NCBI GenBank assembly: GCA_031279305.1
Contig: JAITIS010000080.1
Span: 1-21,733 of the forward strand
Direction of reading: 5' to 3'
From: Candidatus Margulisiibacteriota bacterium
GTDB taxonomy: Bacteria > Margulisbacteria > Termititenacia > Termititenacales > Termititenacaceae
DNA length: 21,733 nucleotides
Positions 1 through 6,200 of this stretch are shown one piece after another (within the stretch, counting starts at the first letter, position 1; each line of letters starts with the position of its first letter). Made by a program: the position numbers and the translations under genes. Under the pieces are notes generated by a model, which was not told where the DNA came from, did no database searches, and saw only the letters and a list, made by a program, of their open reading frames with translations.

Positions 1-946
1 ATTTTTTCTCCAACAATAGCCTTTCCATCACCCTGAAGCCTAACATCAAGTCTGGCAATCCAGTTAATAGGATTATTTCCTTCTTTTGTTATTTGTGTAA
101 GGAGAGACAACCCTTTTTCGTTAAAGACTTTTTCTATATCCGCTGTAGTAAATTGCCTGTTCTCGCCGGTTGGTTCTATCGGCGGATAACCATTTACTTG
201 TAATTCAGTTACCCTATAATTAGGATTATTAGGGAAATGCTTGGGATTATTAAGAAACGTGACCAAGTCCTGTAAAGTATCTTGAAAATCTTTTTTGATA
301 GGGGTATCTAAGAGTGTATCTCGTATAGCATCATCCGGATATTCTCCGCTTAATCTGCCCAAAGTACCCTGCATTACGCTAGATTGTAATGCTCCTTGTG
401 AACGGTCATTCCAATTATCCATATTTTTAGTTGTATGCCAAGCTACAGTATAAGTACCGTCGCCGTTGTCTCTACCAGTCGTGTCAATATATTCTGGTTG
501 GTTAGCTATAGGGACATCGTTTAGTTTACCAGCACTATTTTTTTCAGTTGATTTTACATAATCTATTCCTTCGAAATATTCTTCAGCAATTCCATCTTGA
601 CTAGGGATGCTTGCTTTAATATGTATGCCCGTTGCGCCAGATTGTCTTATTTCAGAAACTGTTATAGTAATTTGCTGATTAGGGTTAGTATTATTAAAAA
701 TTGTGGAAAGGTGTTTATTAGCAAAGCTAGCCACTTCGTCACTCCAGTCTTCACTAAGAGTGGTATCCTTCATAACAAAACTCACTAAATCCCCGCCAGA
801 GATTACTCCGTCTGGCGTGCCATCACTAGCCTTATCAAGCTCACTAAATGTAGTTGTTTTTTGGAAAATAGGAGTACCCCCCCCCCGCCGTTGTAAGAAA
901 CATTGACAGAATTGGCACTAATTTCTTGAGATAATAACACTCTCAT
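1..946 (-). CDS. Unknown protein, partial, frameshifted at a G10 tract
   Basis: The gene reads leftward and leaves the window at position 1, so its C-terminus is missing. The ATG at 944-946 follows a GGGGGA ribosome-binding site. The first 19 codons (starting MRVLLSQEISANSVNVSYN) run into ten consecutive G (877-886 on this strand). In the ATG frame translation then stops within about 30 codons. In the frame whose codons end at 873, 870 and so on, the strand stays open for about 290 codons to the window edge with normal composition. A tract of 8 or 11 G would join the two as one protein with a short Gly run. Just after the tract lies an EF-hand-like loop, DGTPDGVISGGD. The family is not recognised; the N-rich, low-charge sequence would suit a surface or secreted protein, but no signal peptide is visible. 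It is more AT-rich than the housekeeping genes. Confidence 0.7.
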
Positions 947-962
947 AAAATCCCCCTAAATT

Positions 963-1109
963 TTATTTCGCTTCCACCAGCAGCTCTTTCGGCAGCGGCG
1001 TATAATCTTTGGCCTGAAAATATCTTAAAATTCTTTCAATATCTTTTTTGGTGCTGACCTTGAACTCAAAATTTTTACAGCTCTTGTAATCCTTAAAAAA
1101 CTCTGACAT
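963..1109 (-). CDS. Small hypothetical protein, 48 aa
   Basis: This short ORF starts MSEFFKDYKSCKNFEFKV and ends KELLVEAK. It lies 16 bases upstream of the frameshifted gene on the same strand, so the two are probably co-transcribed. The chosen ATG (1107-1109) follows a strong G-rich site (AAGGGGGGATTT), the same form as the next gene's. A longer reading frame extends upstream to 1274, but it crosses the hairpin-repeat region and has the composition of non-coding DNA. No signal peptide or membrane segment is visible. The charged middle (STKKDIERILRYFQAKDY) is predicted by eye to be helical. The family is not recognised. Confidence 0.55.
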   Translation of the reverse strand: MSEFFKDYKSCKNFEFKVSTKKDIERILRYFQAKDYTPLPKELLVEAK

Positions 1110-1452
1110 AAATCCCCCCTTATAACGGACACTAATTATTACCCACTTCTTGGGTGGTTTATACCCTTGGCTTGTCGCCTGCGGGCGCTTCACTACGGCG
1201 CACACGATGTGTGCTTGTGGGTCTCGCTTAACGGCGCCGCGCTTGTAAAGCTCGACGCGCGCGCAAGGAAACACGCGTTAACGTCGCTATGCCCGTTGCT
1301 CTCACTTCACGGCGTTATTCGCTTGTGAAGTTCGAGGCGATCGTGCCTTTCTCGGCCTGTCGCGCACTCCGCCGTACTTCTGTATCGATGGGATTGCGCA
1401 GGATGATGTATCGGTATTTAGTGTTGGTTTTTGGCCGGGGAGCGCAATGTCA
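1110..1452. other. Non-coding stretch with hairpins
   Basis: No convincing gene is seen between the small minus-strand gene and the toxin promoter. The stretch is a GC-rich patchwork of inverted repeats set between AT-rich genes. It contains ACCCA/TGGGT (1141-1145 and 1151-1155), CACAC/GTGTG around 1201-1213, and the CTTCAC/GTGAAG hairpin of the repeat family annotated separately. An open reading frame runs through part of it in the toxin frame (from 1289), but it is Arg/Cys-rich and unlike the toxin family N-terminus. Confidence 0.5.
1188..1336. repeat. Three imperfect hairpin repeat units
   Basis: Three units share the pattern CTTcA..ACGGCG, a variable spacer, then GCTTGT(G/A)AAG(C/T)TCGA. 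They lie at 1188-1226 (most divergent), 1227-1257 and 1305-1336. In the third unit ACTTCAC (1304-1310) and GTGAAGT (1325-1331) are perfect inverted arms. CGCTTGTGAAGTTCG (1320-1334) recurs inverted at 21709-21723. This suggests a dispersed palindromic intergenic repeat rather than a gene. Confidence 0.5.
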
Positions 1453-1481
1453 TTGGCAATGTATATACAATATCTTAAAAT
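1453..1481 (+). promoter_or_regulatory. Sigma70-type promoter of the toxin-antitoxin pair
   Basis: The -35 box TTGGCA (1453-1458) and the -10 box TAAAAT (1476-1481) are separated by 17 bases. The -10 box ends 8 bases before the GTG start of the toxin, so transcription should begin at or next to the start codon. This explains why that gene has no Shine-Dalgarno sequence. Confidence 0.6.
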
Positions 1482-1489
1482 ATATATTT

Positions 1490-1750
1490 GTGGATATTAT
1501 CTGGGACGAGACTAAAAATTCTTTATTAAAAAAAGAGCGAAATGTTTGTTTTGAAGAAGCGCACGATATTCTTTTGCGCGGGGAAGAAAAGGCTCTTATC
1601 GAAAACCCCGCTAGAAAAGGGCGGGCATATTGCATAGTAAAGCTGAATAACTACATCAATGTTGTTCCTGCTCTGATAAATAAAAAAGGACAAATTGTCT
1701 TGAAAACAATTTTTCCCAGCAGGAAATATCATAAATTGTACGGAGGCTAA
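1490..1750 (+). CDS. BrnT/DUF497-like type II toxin, 86 aa
   Basis: The protein begins (M)DIIWDETKNSLLKKERNVC and ends LKTIFPSRKYHKLYGG. It shows the order typical of the DUF497/BrnT toxin group: an N-terminal WDxxKN motif, a middle FEEAHDIL segment, a beta segment with a VVP-type strand, and a C-terminal SRK motif. Members are RelE-fold ribonucleases that inhibit translation; ribonuclease activity here is inferred from the family. GTG at 1490 is chosen because the family starts a few residues before the WDE motif and because the promoter ends just before it. No in-frame ATG is suitably placed. The antitoxin gene follows four bases after the stop. Confidence 0.75.
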   Translation: MDIIWDETKNSLLKKERNVCFEEAHDILLRGEEKALIENPARKGRAYCIVKLNNYINVVPALINKKGQIVLKTIFPSRKYHKLYGG

Positions 1751-1754
1751 GCAA

Positions 1755-2066
1755 ATGAAAAAGAAAATAAACTTTAAGCTGGACGCTTATGAACAAAGCG
1801 TCGAAGATGAAATTGAAACTTATGCGCCTGCGTCAGAAAAAACTAAAGAGAGATTTCAGGCTGTCCTAAAGCGCGCGCGCAAGAACCAGAGCGTGAATTT
1901 ACGCTTCAATGGCGGCGACTTGGAACAGGTCAAAACCAGAGCGAGCCAGGCGGGGCCGCCGTATCAAACTTTTATATCTATGATCATACACAAGTATATT
2001 ACCGATCAGCTCTGGGATAAAAACGAAGCGCTCAAAACACTGCGGATTTACAAGAAGCGCGTTTGA
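1755..2066 (+). CDS. CopG/BrnA-like antitoxin, 103 aa
   Basis: It lies four bases after the toxin with a strong GGAGG site at 1741-1745 just upstream of the toxin stop, so translation is probably coupled and favours the antitoxin. The central part (QSVNLRFNGGDLEQVKTRA) is followed by PPYQTFISMIIHKYITDQL. This is the ribbon-helix-helix pattern of the CopG-type antitoxins that pair with DUF497 toxins; in relatives the latter stretch reads like LPYQTLI..ILHKY. The charged N-terminal third (YEQSVEDEIETYAPASEKTK) is expected to wrap the toxin. Such antitoxins normally repress their own promoter as a complex with the toxin, here the box at 1453-1481. The family is confident; pair specificity rests on adjacency. 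Confidence 0.78.
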   Translation: MKKKINFKLDAYEQSVEDEIETYAPASEKTKERFQAVLKRARKNQSVNLRFNGGDLEQVKTRASQAGPPYQTFISMIIHKYITDQLWDKNEALKTLRIYKKRV

Positions 2067-2306
2067 TAATACCCGCTCATCCCAGCGCGGCCAAAAAAGC
2101 CCAAACGGAAAATCGCCGATTTGGCCTGCCCAATGTGTATTCTTTGGGCGGCAAAATAATTTATCAAATGCCCGACGGATCCATTTGTGACCATTTTGAC
2201 TTCGCTAAAATTTCTAAAAATTAAAGGATGGCCTGACCGCGACCAGAACTTATTCCCGCTCTCCGGTTTGTACGATGAAGTAGAAAAGCCGCGGCGTTTG
2301 TGTTAA
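2063..2306 (+). pseudogene. Remnant of an unrecognised gene, frameshifted
   Basis: Two overlapping frames carry protein-like sequence. The first, open from 2063 to the stop at 2222-2224, contains FGLPNVYSLGGKIIYQMPDG and SICDHFDFAKISKN. The second, open up to TAA at 2304-2306, reads KGWPDRDQNLFPLSGLYDEV then EKPRRLC. A one-base indel in the A/T-rich stretch near 2205-2225 would join them into one C-terminal fragment of roughly 75-80 residues. No start codon with a ribosome-binding site is present; the only in-frame candidate is a TTG overlapping the antitoxin stop. The family is not recognised. It is most likely debris left between two toxin-antitoxin modules. Confidence 0.4.
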
Positions 2307-2347
2307 GGGCGGATTGTGTCTAGTGCGGCGAAACGAAAAAAACATAG

Positions 2348-2353
2348 TATAAT
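2348..2353 (+). promoter_or_regulatory. TATAAT -10 box of the MNT/HEPN pair
   Basis: A perfect TATAAT lies 7 bases before ATG 2361, and no Shine-Dalgarno sequence separates them. It decides the start: ATG 2361 rather than the longer reading from 2316, which would place the promoter inside the gene. The -35 region is weak. Confidence 0.55.
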
Positions 2354-2360
2354 TATCGTT

Positions 2361-2681
2361 ATGAAAAACGCCGCCGTGCTTAGACTTTTTAAGAAACTGG
2401 TCGCTGAGGAAGGCCTGTCTAATGCGCGGGTCTATTTATTTGGCAGCCGCGCGCGCCAGGATTGCGCCAAAGACAGCGATTGGGATTTTTTGATCGTTTC
2501 GGAAAAAACGCTGTCGCCGAGAAAAAAGATGGATATCAGGCGCAGTCTTTCGCAAAAGTTTCACAATATATATTTTAGTCCTGTTGATGTTATTGTACGG
2601 GATAAAAAAACTTTTTCCTGGGAAAAAAAATTGCTCAACACAATTTCTTATGCCGCGGTTACCGAAGGGATGACTCTATGA
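2361..2681 (+). CDS. MNT-type nucleotidyltransferase (MntA-like), 106 aa
   Basis: This is a minimal nucleotidyltransferase. The signature is YLFGSRARQDCAKDSDWDFL, the GS-x(n)-DxD metal and nucleotide site of the Pol-beta superfamily, followed by a conserved LIV strand and a second acidic strand (SPVDVIVRD). In characterised MntA/HepT pairs the MNT protein is the antitoxin and transfers AMP groups to a tyrosine of the HEPN toxin; that role is inferred from the family. Its stop overlaps the start of the HEPN gene (ATGA, 2678-2681), typical of translational coupling. The start at 2361 puts the catalytic motif about 28 residues in, as usual for the family. Confidence 0.82.
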   Translation: MKNAAVLRLFKKLVAEEGLSNARVYLFGSRARQDCAKDSDWDFLIVSEKTLSPRKKMDIRRSLSQKFHNIYFSPVDVIVRDKKTFSWEKKLLNTISYAAVTEGMTL

Positions 2682-3076
2682 ACGGCAGAGTGATTTTATT
2701 GAAACAATGGCAGGATAAAGCCGGACTGGACATAAAGACAATCGAGATATTGACCAAAAATAAATCTGCGCCTCGCTCGGTAATTGCCTTTCACTGTCAG
2801 CAGGCCATAGAAAAATACTTAAAAGGATTTCTCTGTTTTCAGCAAATACCGTTTAATAAAACACACGATTTGACTGCCCTGCTGGAGCTTTGTTTGCAGA
2901 AAAATTCGGCGTTTAAGCTGCTGAACAATGATTTGATGGCGGACATAAAATTATATGCGGTCGACCCTCGTTATCCCGGAGAAGAGTACGAGCCGACAAA
3001 AACTGAAATTGCAGAGTATATCAAAACCGTAAAGCAGGTCAAACTGCTGGTGGAAAAACTAACCAAAAACCGTTAG
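2678..3076 (+). CDS. HEPN domain protein (HepT-like toxin), 132 aa
   Basis: This is an all-helical HEPN protein. Helix 2 carries the family hallmark (AFHCQQAIEKYLKGFL), followed by THDLTALL and the C-terminal YAVDPRYPGEEY loop seen in HEPN partners of MNT proteins. HEPN proteins of this type are RNases in toxin-antitoxin pairs. The strict Rx4-6H motif of active HEPN RNases is not obvious by eye, so nuclease activity is uncertain and the protein may be a non-toxic HEPN subunit. It overlaps the MNT gene by four bases. The next gene, lpxC, has its own promoter starting four bases after this stop. Confidence 0.8.
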   Translation: MNGRVILLKQWQDKAGLDIKTIEILTKNKSAPRSVIAFHCQQAIEKYLKGFLCFQQIPFNKTHDLTALLELCLQKNSAFKLLNNDLMADIKLYAVDPRYPGEEYEPTKTEIAEYIKTVKQVKLLVEKLTKNR

Positions 3077-3079
3077 TGC

Positions 3080-3085
3080 TATAAT
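3080..3085 (+). promoter_or_regulatory. TATAAT -10 box of lpxC
   Basis: A perfect TATAAT ends 6 bases before the lpxC ATG, and no ribosome-binding site fits between. It falls in the 15-base gap after the HEPN gene. The hexamer 17 bases upstream (AACTAA) is a poor -35 box. Confidence 0.55.
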
Positions 3086-3091
3086 CCCTCG

Positions 3092-3901
3092 ATGAAACAA
3101 AAAACCCTCGCCAGACAGATCGTCTTTAACGGCTTTGGCATACACACCGGCCAGTTCGCGGAAGCGACTCTGACGCCGCTAAAAGCGGACAGCGGCCTGA
3201 TTTTCCGCAGTTCGAATCTGACCAGCAGATATTTTGGCCCCAATGTGCGCGGCAACGAGCGCGGCACGGAGATTGTTTTCCCGGACGGCAGCACGATCCA
3301 GACCATCGAGCATCTGGCTTCCGCGCTGGCGGGGCTGGGCGTGGACAACGCGCTGATCGAGGTGGACGGCGCCGAGGCGCCGATCAAAGACGGCTCGGCG
3401 CGGTTTATCACCGAAAAAATTTTAGAGACCGGCTTGCGGGAGCAGGACAAAGAAAAAAATTTTTTTGAATTTAAGGAGCCTAAATTTTTAACCGCGGACG
3501 GCAAATTTATTTTGGCGGTGCCGGCGGAAAATTTCAAAGTAAATTTTCTGCTGGACTACAGTCATCCGCTGGTGCAGGCGGATATTTTTAGTTTTGAGTG
3601 GGGGCGGGACGACTACGCGCGCGAGATCGCGCCGGCGCGGACATACGGTTTTCGGGAGGAGCTGGAGTATCTGCTGGAGCGCGGTCTGGCGCGGGGCGCG
3701 ACCTTGAAAAACGCGCTGGTCATCGGCGCGGACGGATTTTCTGCGGAGCTGCGTTTTCCCGATGAGCTGGCGCGGCACAAAGCGCTGGATTTTGTTGGCG
3801 ATATTTACGCGCTGGGCGCCCTGCCCCGGGCGGAATTTTTTGTCTGCCGCTCCGGCCACGCTTTTAATCACCGGTTTGTCAAAACAGCGCTGGGATGCTG
3901 A
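3092..3901 (+). CDS. lpxC: UDP-3-O-acyl-N-acetylglucosamine deacetylase
   Basis: LpxC catalyses the committed zinc-dependent deacetylation step of lipid A synthesis in the cytoplasm. The zinc site is visible: TIEHLASALAGLGVDNA (E73, H74), then ELARHKALDFVGD (H229, D233). SGHAFNH supplies the catalytic His (H256). Both repeated domains are present, with ARTYGF of the second around residues 182-187. At 269 residues it is somewhat shorter than the usual ~300, mainly at the C-terminus. It is the first gene of a plus-strand run and overlaps the radical SAM gene by 7 bases. LpxC implies an outer membrane with lipid A; no other lpx gene is in the window. The start is set by the family N-terminus and the promoter just before it. 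Confidence 0.93.
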   Translation: MKQKTLARQIVFNGFGIHTGQFAEATLTPLKADSGLIFRSSNLTSRYFGPNVRGNERGTEIVFPDGSTIQTIEHLASALAGLGVDNALIEVDGAEAPIKDGSARFITEKILETGLREQDKEKNFFEFKEPKFLTADGKFILAVPAENFKVNFLLDYSHPLVQADIFSFEWGRDDYAREIAPARTYGFREELEYLLERGLARGATLKNALVIGADGFSAELRFPDELARHKALDFVGDIYALGALPRAEFFVCRSGHAFNHRFVKTALGC

Positions 3902-5580
3902 CCCAGCGGGAATTTATAAAACTGCTGCGCGCGGTGCGCGCTCCGGCGCAGTATATCGGGCAGGAAGAAAATTCTGTCTGCAAGCCTGGCGCCGCAGTCC
4001 GCTGCTGCCTGTGCTATCCCGATAAATACACAATCGGCGCCGCCAATCTGGGCTTAAATATTTTGTATTTCCGCGGCAACGCCTTGCCAGACGTGGCGGT
4101 GGAAAGAGCGTTCCTGCCGGAAGATGATCTGCTCGCGCTTTTGCAGGAAAAAAACATCCCGCTTTTTTCGCTGGAGAGCCGCCGTCCCCTGCGGGATTTT
4201 GACGCGGTGGGATTTACGCTCCAGCACGAGCTGACCTATACCAATGTGCTTTTGCTGCTGGAGCGGGCGCGGATACCGCTTTGGGCCGGAGAGCGGGCAG
4301 ACGACGCTCCGCTGATTTTTGCCGGCGGTCCCTGCGCTTTCAATCCGGAGCCGCTGGCGGATTTTTTGGATGTCGTGCTGGTGGGCGAGGGCGAGGAGTT
4401 ATTCGAGGATTTTTTGCGCGAGCTGGCCAGGCCGGAGGTAAAAAAAATGTCCCGCGCGGAAAAATTAAAGCAGCTGGCGGGGTTAAAAAGAAACGGTATT
4501 TATATTCCCTCGCTGCGCAATCCGACAGCAAAGAATTATATTAAAAATCTGGACAGCTTAGATAATCCGGTCAAAACGATCATTCCTTATATTGACACGG
4601 TGCACAATCGCCTGACGCTGGAAATAATGCGCGGCTGTCTGCGCGGCTGCCGGTTTTGCCAGGCGGGATTTACCTGGCGGCCTTTGCGTCCGCGGTCTAT
4701 GGAGAATATTTTGCGCGCGGCGGAACAAGGGCTGCTAAACAGCGGCCATTCGGAAATCTCGCTTTTGTCCCTGACCGCGACGGATTACCCGGATATTAAG
4801 GAGCTGGTCGGCGCGCTCAATCAAAAATATCTGCCGCGGAAAATTAACATTTCTCTGCCGTCCCTGCGCGCTGAGAGCCTGTCGGCCGAACTGCTGGCGG
4901 AAACCCAGAAAATCCGGCGCAGCACGGTGACGATCGCGCCGGAGGCCGGCACCCAGCGGCTCCGGGATATTATTCACAAAGAAATTACCGAGGAGGACAT
5001 ACTGCGCGCGGCGGATATAGCTATAACTAGCGGCGCGCGTTCCCTGAAACTGTATTTTATACTCGGACTGCCGGGGGAGACGGACGCGGATGTGCTGGCC
5101 ATTCCGGAGCTGGCGCGCAAAATACTGGCCGCGGCCCAAACCCGGAATTTTACGCTCACCATCAGCGCGTCCAATTTTGTGCCCAAAGCCCACACGCCTT
5201 TTCAGTGGGCGGCGGCAAACGCGCCGGAGGAAATAAAACGCAAGCAGGCTTTGATTAAACAAAACTTAAAATCCCGCCGCCTAAATTTTCGCTGTCATCA
5301 GGCGGAATCTTCGGCTGTCGAGGCGGTCTTGAGCCGCGCGGGTCGGGAAATCGGCGCGGTTATCTTGGCGGCCTACCGGCTGGGCTGCCGGTATGACGCC
5401 TGGTTTGAGCATTTCCATTACGATCTGTGGCTGAAAGCGCTGGAACAAAACGGCTGCGGGCTGGCGGATTTTCTGCGGCCCCTGCCGGTTGACGGAGCGC
5501 TGCCGTGGGATCATATTGACGCGCTGGCGCCCAAAGGTTATTTGCGGAAAGAATATTTGGCGAGCCAGATGCAAGGCTGA
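3895..5580 (+). CDS. TIGR03960-like radical SAM protein
   Basis: This 561-residue protein has an N-terminal B12-binding-like half (including FAGGPCAFNPEPLADF and VVLVGEGEE, about residues 140-165). A radical SAM core follows, with the cluster motif MRGCLRGCRFCQAG (C248, C252, C255) after HNRLTLEI. It resembles the uncharacterised radical SAM family TIGR03960, whose members are often fused to or followed by a TIGR03936/DUF2344 domain; that domain is not seen here. The biochemical role of the family is not established, though it often sits near ribosome or RNase E/G genes, and here it precedes rplS. The ATG overlaps the end of lpxC, indicating co-transcription. Confidence 0.82.
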   Translation: MLTQREFIKLLRAVRAPAQYIGQEENSVCKPGAAVRCCLCYPDKYTIGAANLGLNILYFRGNALPDVAVERAFLPEDDLLALLQEKNIPLFSLESRRPLRDFDAVGFTLQHELTYTNVLLLLERARIPLWAGERADDAPLIFAGGPCAFNPEPLADFLDVVLVGEGEELFEDFLRELARPEVKKMSRAEKLKQLAGLKRNGIYIPSLRNPTAKNYIKNLDSLDNPVKTIIPYIDTVHNRLTLEIMRGCLRGCRFCQAGFTWRPLRPRSMENILRAAEQGLLNSGHSEISLLSLTATDYPDIKELVGALNQKYLPRKINISLPSLRAESLSAELLAETQKIRRSTVTIAPEAGTQRLRDIIHKEITEEDILRAADIAITSGARSLKLYFILGLPGETDADVLAIPELARKILAAAQTRNFTLTISASNFVPKAHTPFQWAAANAPEEIKRKQALIKQNLKSRRLNFRCHQAESSAVEAVLSRAGREIGAVILAAYRLGCRYDAWFEHFHYDLWLKALEQNGCGLADFLRPLPVDGALPWDHIDALAPKGYLRKEYLASQMQG

Positions 5581-5592
5581 CGCTGTATATAA

Positions 5593-5623
5593 CCCGCCGT
5601 GAAACAAATTGTTCCACGGCGGG
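5593..5623 (+). other. Strong intergenic hairpin upstream of rplS
   Basis: CCCGCCGTG (5593-5601) pairs perfectly with CACGGCGGG (5615-5623). After one mismatch, AACA/TGTT can extend the stem inside the loop. There is no T-tract afterwards, so it is not a standard intrinsic terminator. It may end or protect the lpxC-radical SAM transcript before the separate rplS promoter. Confidence 0.55.
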
Positions 5624-5643
5624 CCTTGCCGTTTCCGCGGCAA

Positions 5644-5649
5644 TATAAT
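5644..5649 (+). promoter_or_regulatory. Probable -10 box of the rplS-lepB operon
   Basis: TATAAT sits about 40 bases before the rplS ATG. Unlike lpxC or nrdR, this gene also has a GGAG ribosome-binding site (5681-5684), so it would have a leader of roughly 35 bases. No good -35 box is seen at 17 bases. Confidence 0.45.
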
Positions 5650-5690
5650 AAACTATTACCCCTTTTGCGGGAAAGTTTACGGAGCGGATT

Positions 5691-6200
5691 ATGAAAAACG
5701 CAATTATACAGGAAATTGAAAACAGGCAGAAAAAAACGGACGCCGGCAAATTTCGCGCGGGCGATACGGTGAAAGTTCACCAGCGCATCGCGGAGGATAC
5801 GGGCAAAAAAGAAAAAAAAGAGCGCATTCAGATTTTTGAAGGCGTAGTCCTGCGGCGGCAGGGCGGCGGCCTGAATGAAACCGTGACCGTGCGCAAAGTC
5901 GTGGACGGCGTCGGCGTGGAAAAGACTTTTCCCATTCACACCAAGACCGTCGCAAAGATCGAGCTGGTGAAATACGGTAAAGCCCGCCGGGCTAGATTGT
6001 ACTATCTGCGCGGCTTGGTCGGCTCCAGAATCACCCGCGTGAAAGAAGACCTGCAAAAAAATATCGCGGAAGCCGCGGCAAAATCCAAACTGCGCAAAGA
6101 ACAGGATAAGGCCCGCACCGCCGCCCGGGCGGCGGAAAGCAAGATCGTGCCGCCGGCTGCGGATACCCCGCCAGCCGCTGACGCCGCGCCGCCAGCGTAA
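5691..6200 (+). CDS. rplS: Large-subunit ribosomal protein L19 with C-terminal extension
   Basis: The first ~115 residues are L19: IIQEIENRQKKTDAGKFRAG, GDTVKVHQRI, RIQIFEGVVLRRQGGGL, VRKVVDGVGVEKTFPIHTK and YYLRGLVG. L19 lies at the 30S-50S interface. The protein is 169 residues against the usual 115-120. The extra ~50 residues are rich in Lys, Ala and Pro, first a charged helix (AAAKSKLRKEQDKARTAARA) and then a low-complexity tail with repeated PPAAD. The start follows GGAG with suitable spacing. The stop overlaps the lepB start by one base (TAATG), so the two are translationally coupled, an unusual partner pair. Confidence 0.92.
   Translation: MKNAIIQEIENRQKKTDAGKFRAGDTVKVHQRIAEDTGKKEKKERIQIFEGVVLRRQGGGLNETVTVRKVVDGVGVEKTFPIHTKTVAKIELVKYGKARRARLYYLRGLVGSRITRVKEDLQKNIAEAAAKSKLRKEQDKARTAARAAESKIVPPAADTPPAADAAPPA

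Noticed and set aside
597..906. Plus-strand reading frames of 63 and 67 codons
   Set aside because: They lie antisense to the long minus-strand frame, which has better composition and a ribosome-binding site at its start.
1110..1274. N-terminal extension of the 48-residue protein
   Set aside because: It crosses the hairpin repeats, is rich in Arg/Cys/Pro, and lacks a site as good as the one before 1109.
1188..1336. CRISPR array
   Set aside because: Only three imperfect units of unequal spacing with internal hairpins; no uniform repeats or spacers and no cas genes.
1289..1489. Longer N-terminus of the BrnT-like toxin from ATG 1289
   Set aside because: The extra 67 residues do not resemble the family, run through the repeat region, and would place the promoter at 1453-1481 inside the gene.
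3488..3871. Minus-strand frame inside lpxC
   Set aside because: It is a shadow of lpxC caused by GC-rich codon usage; lpxC motifs are unambiguous.
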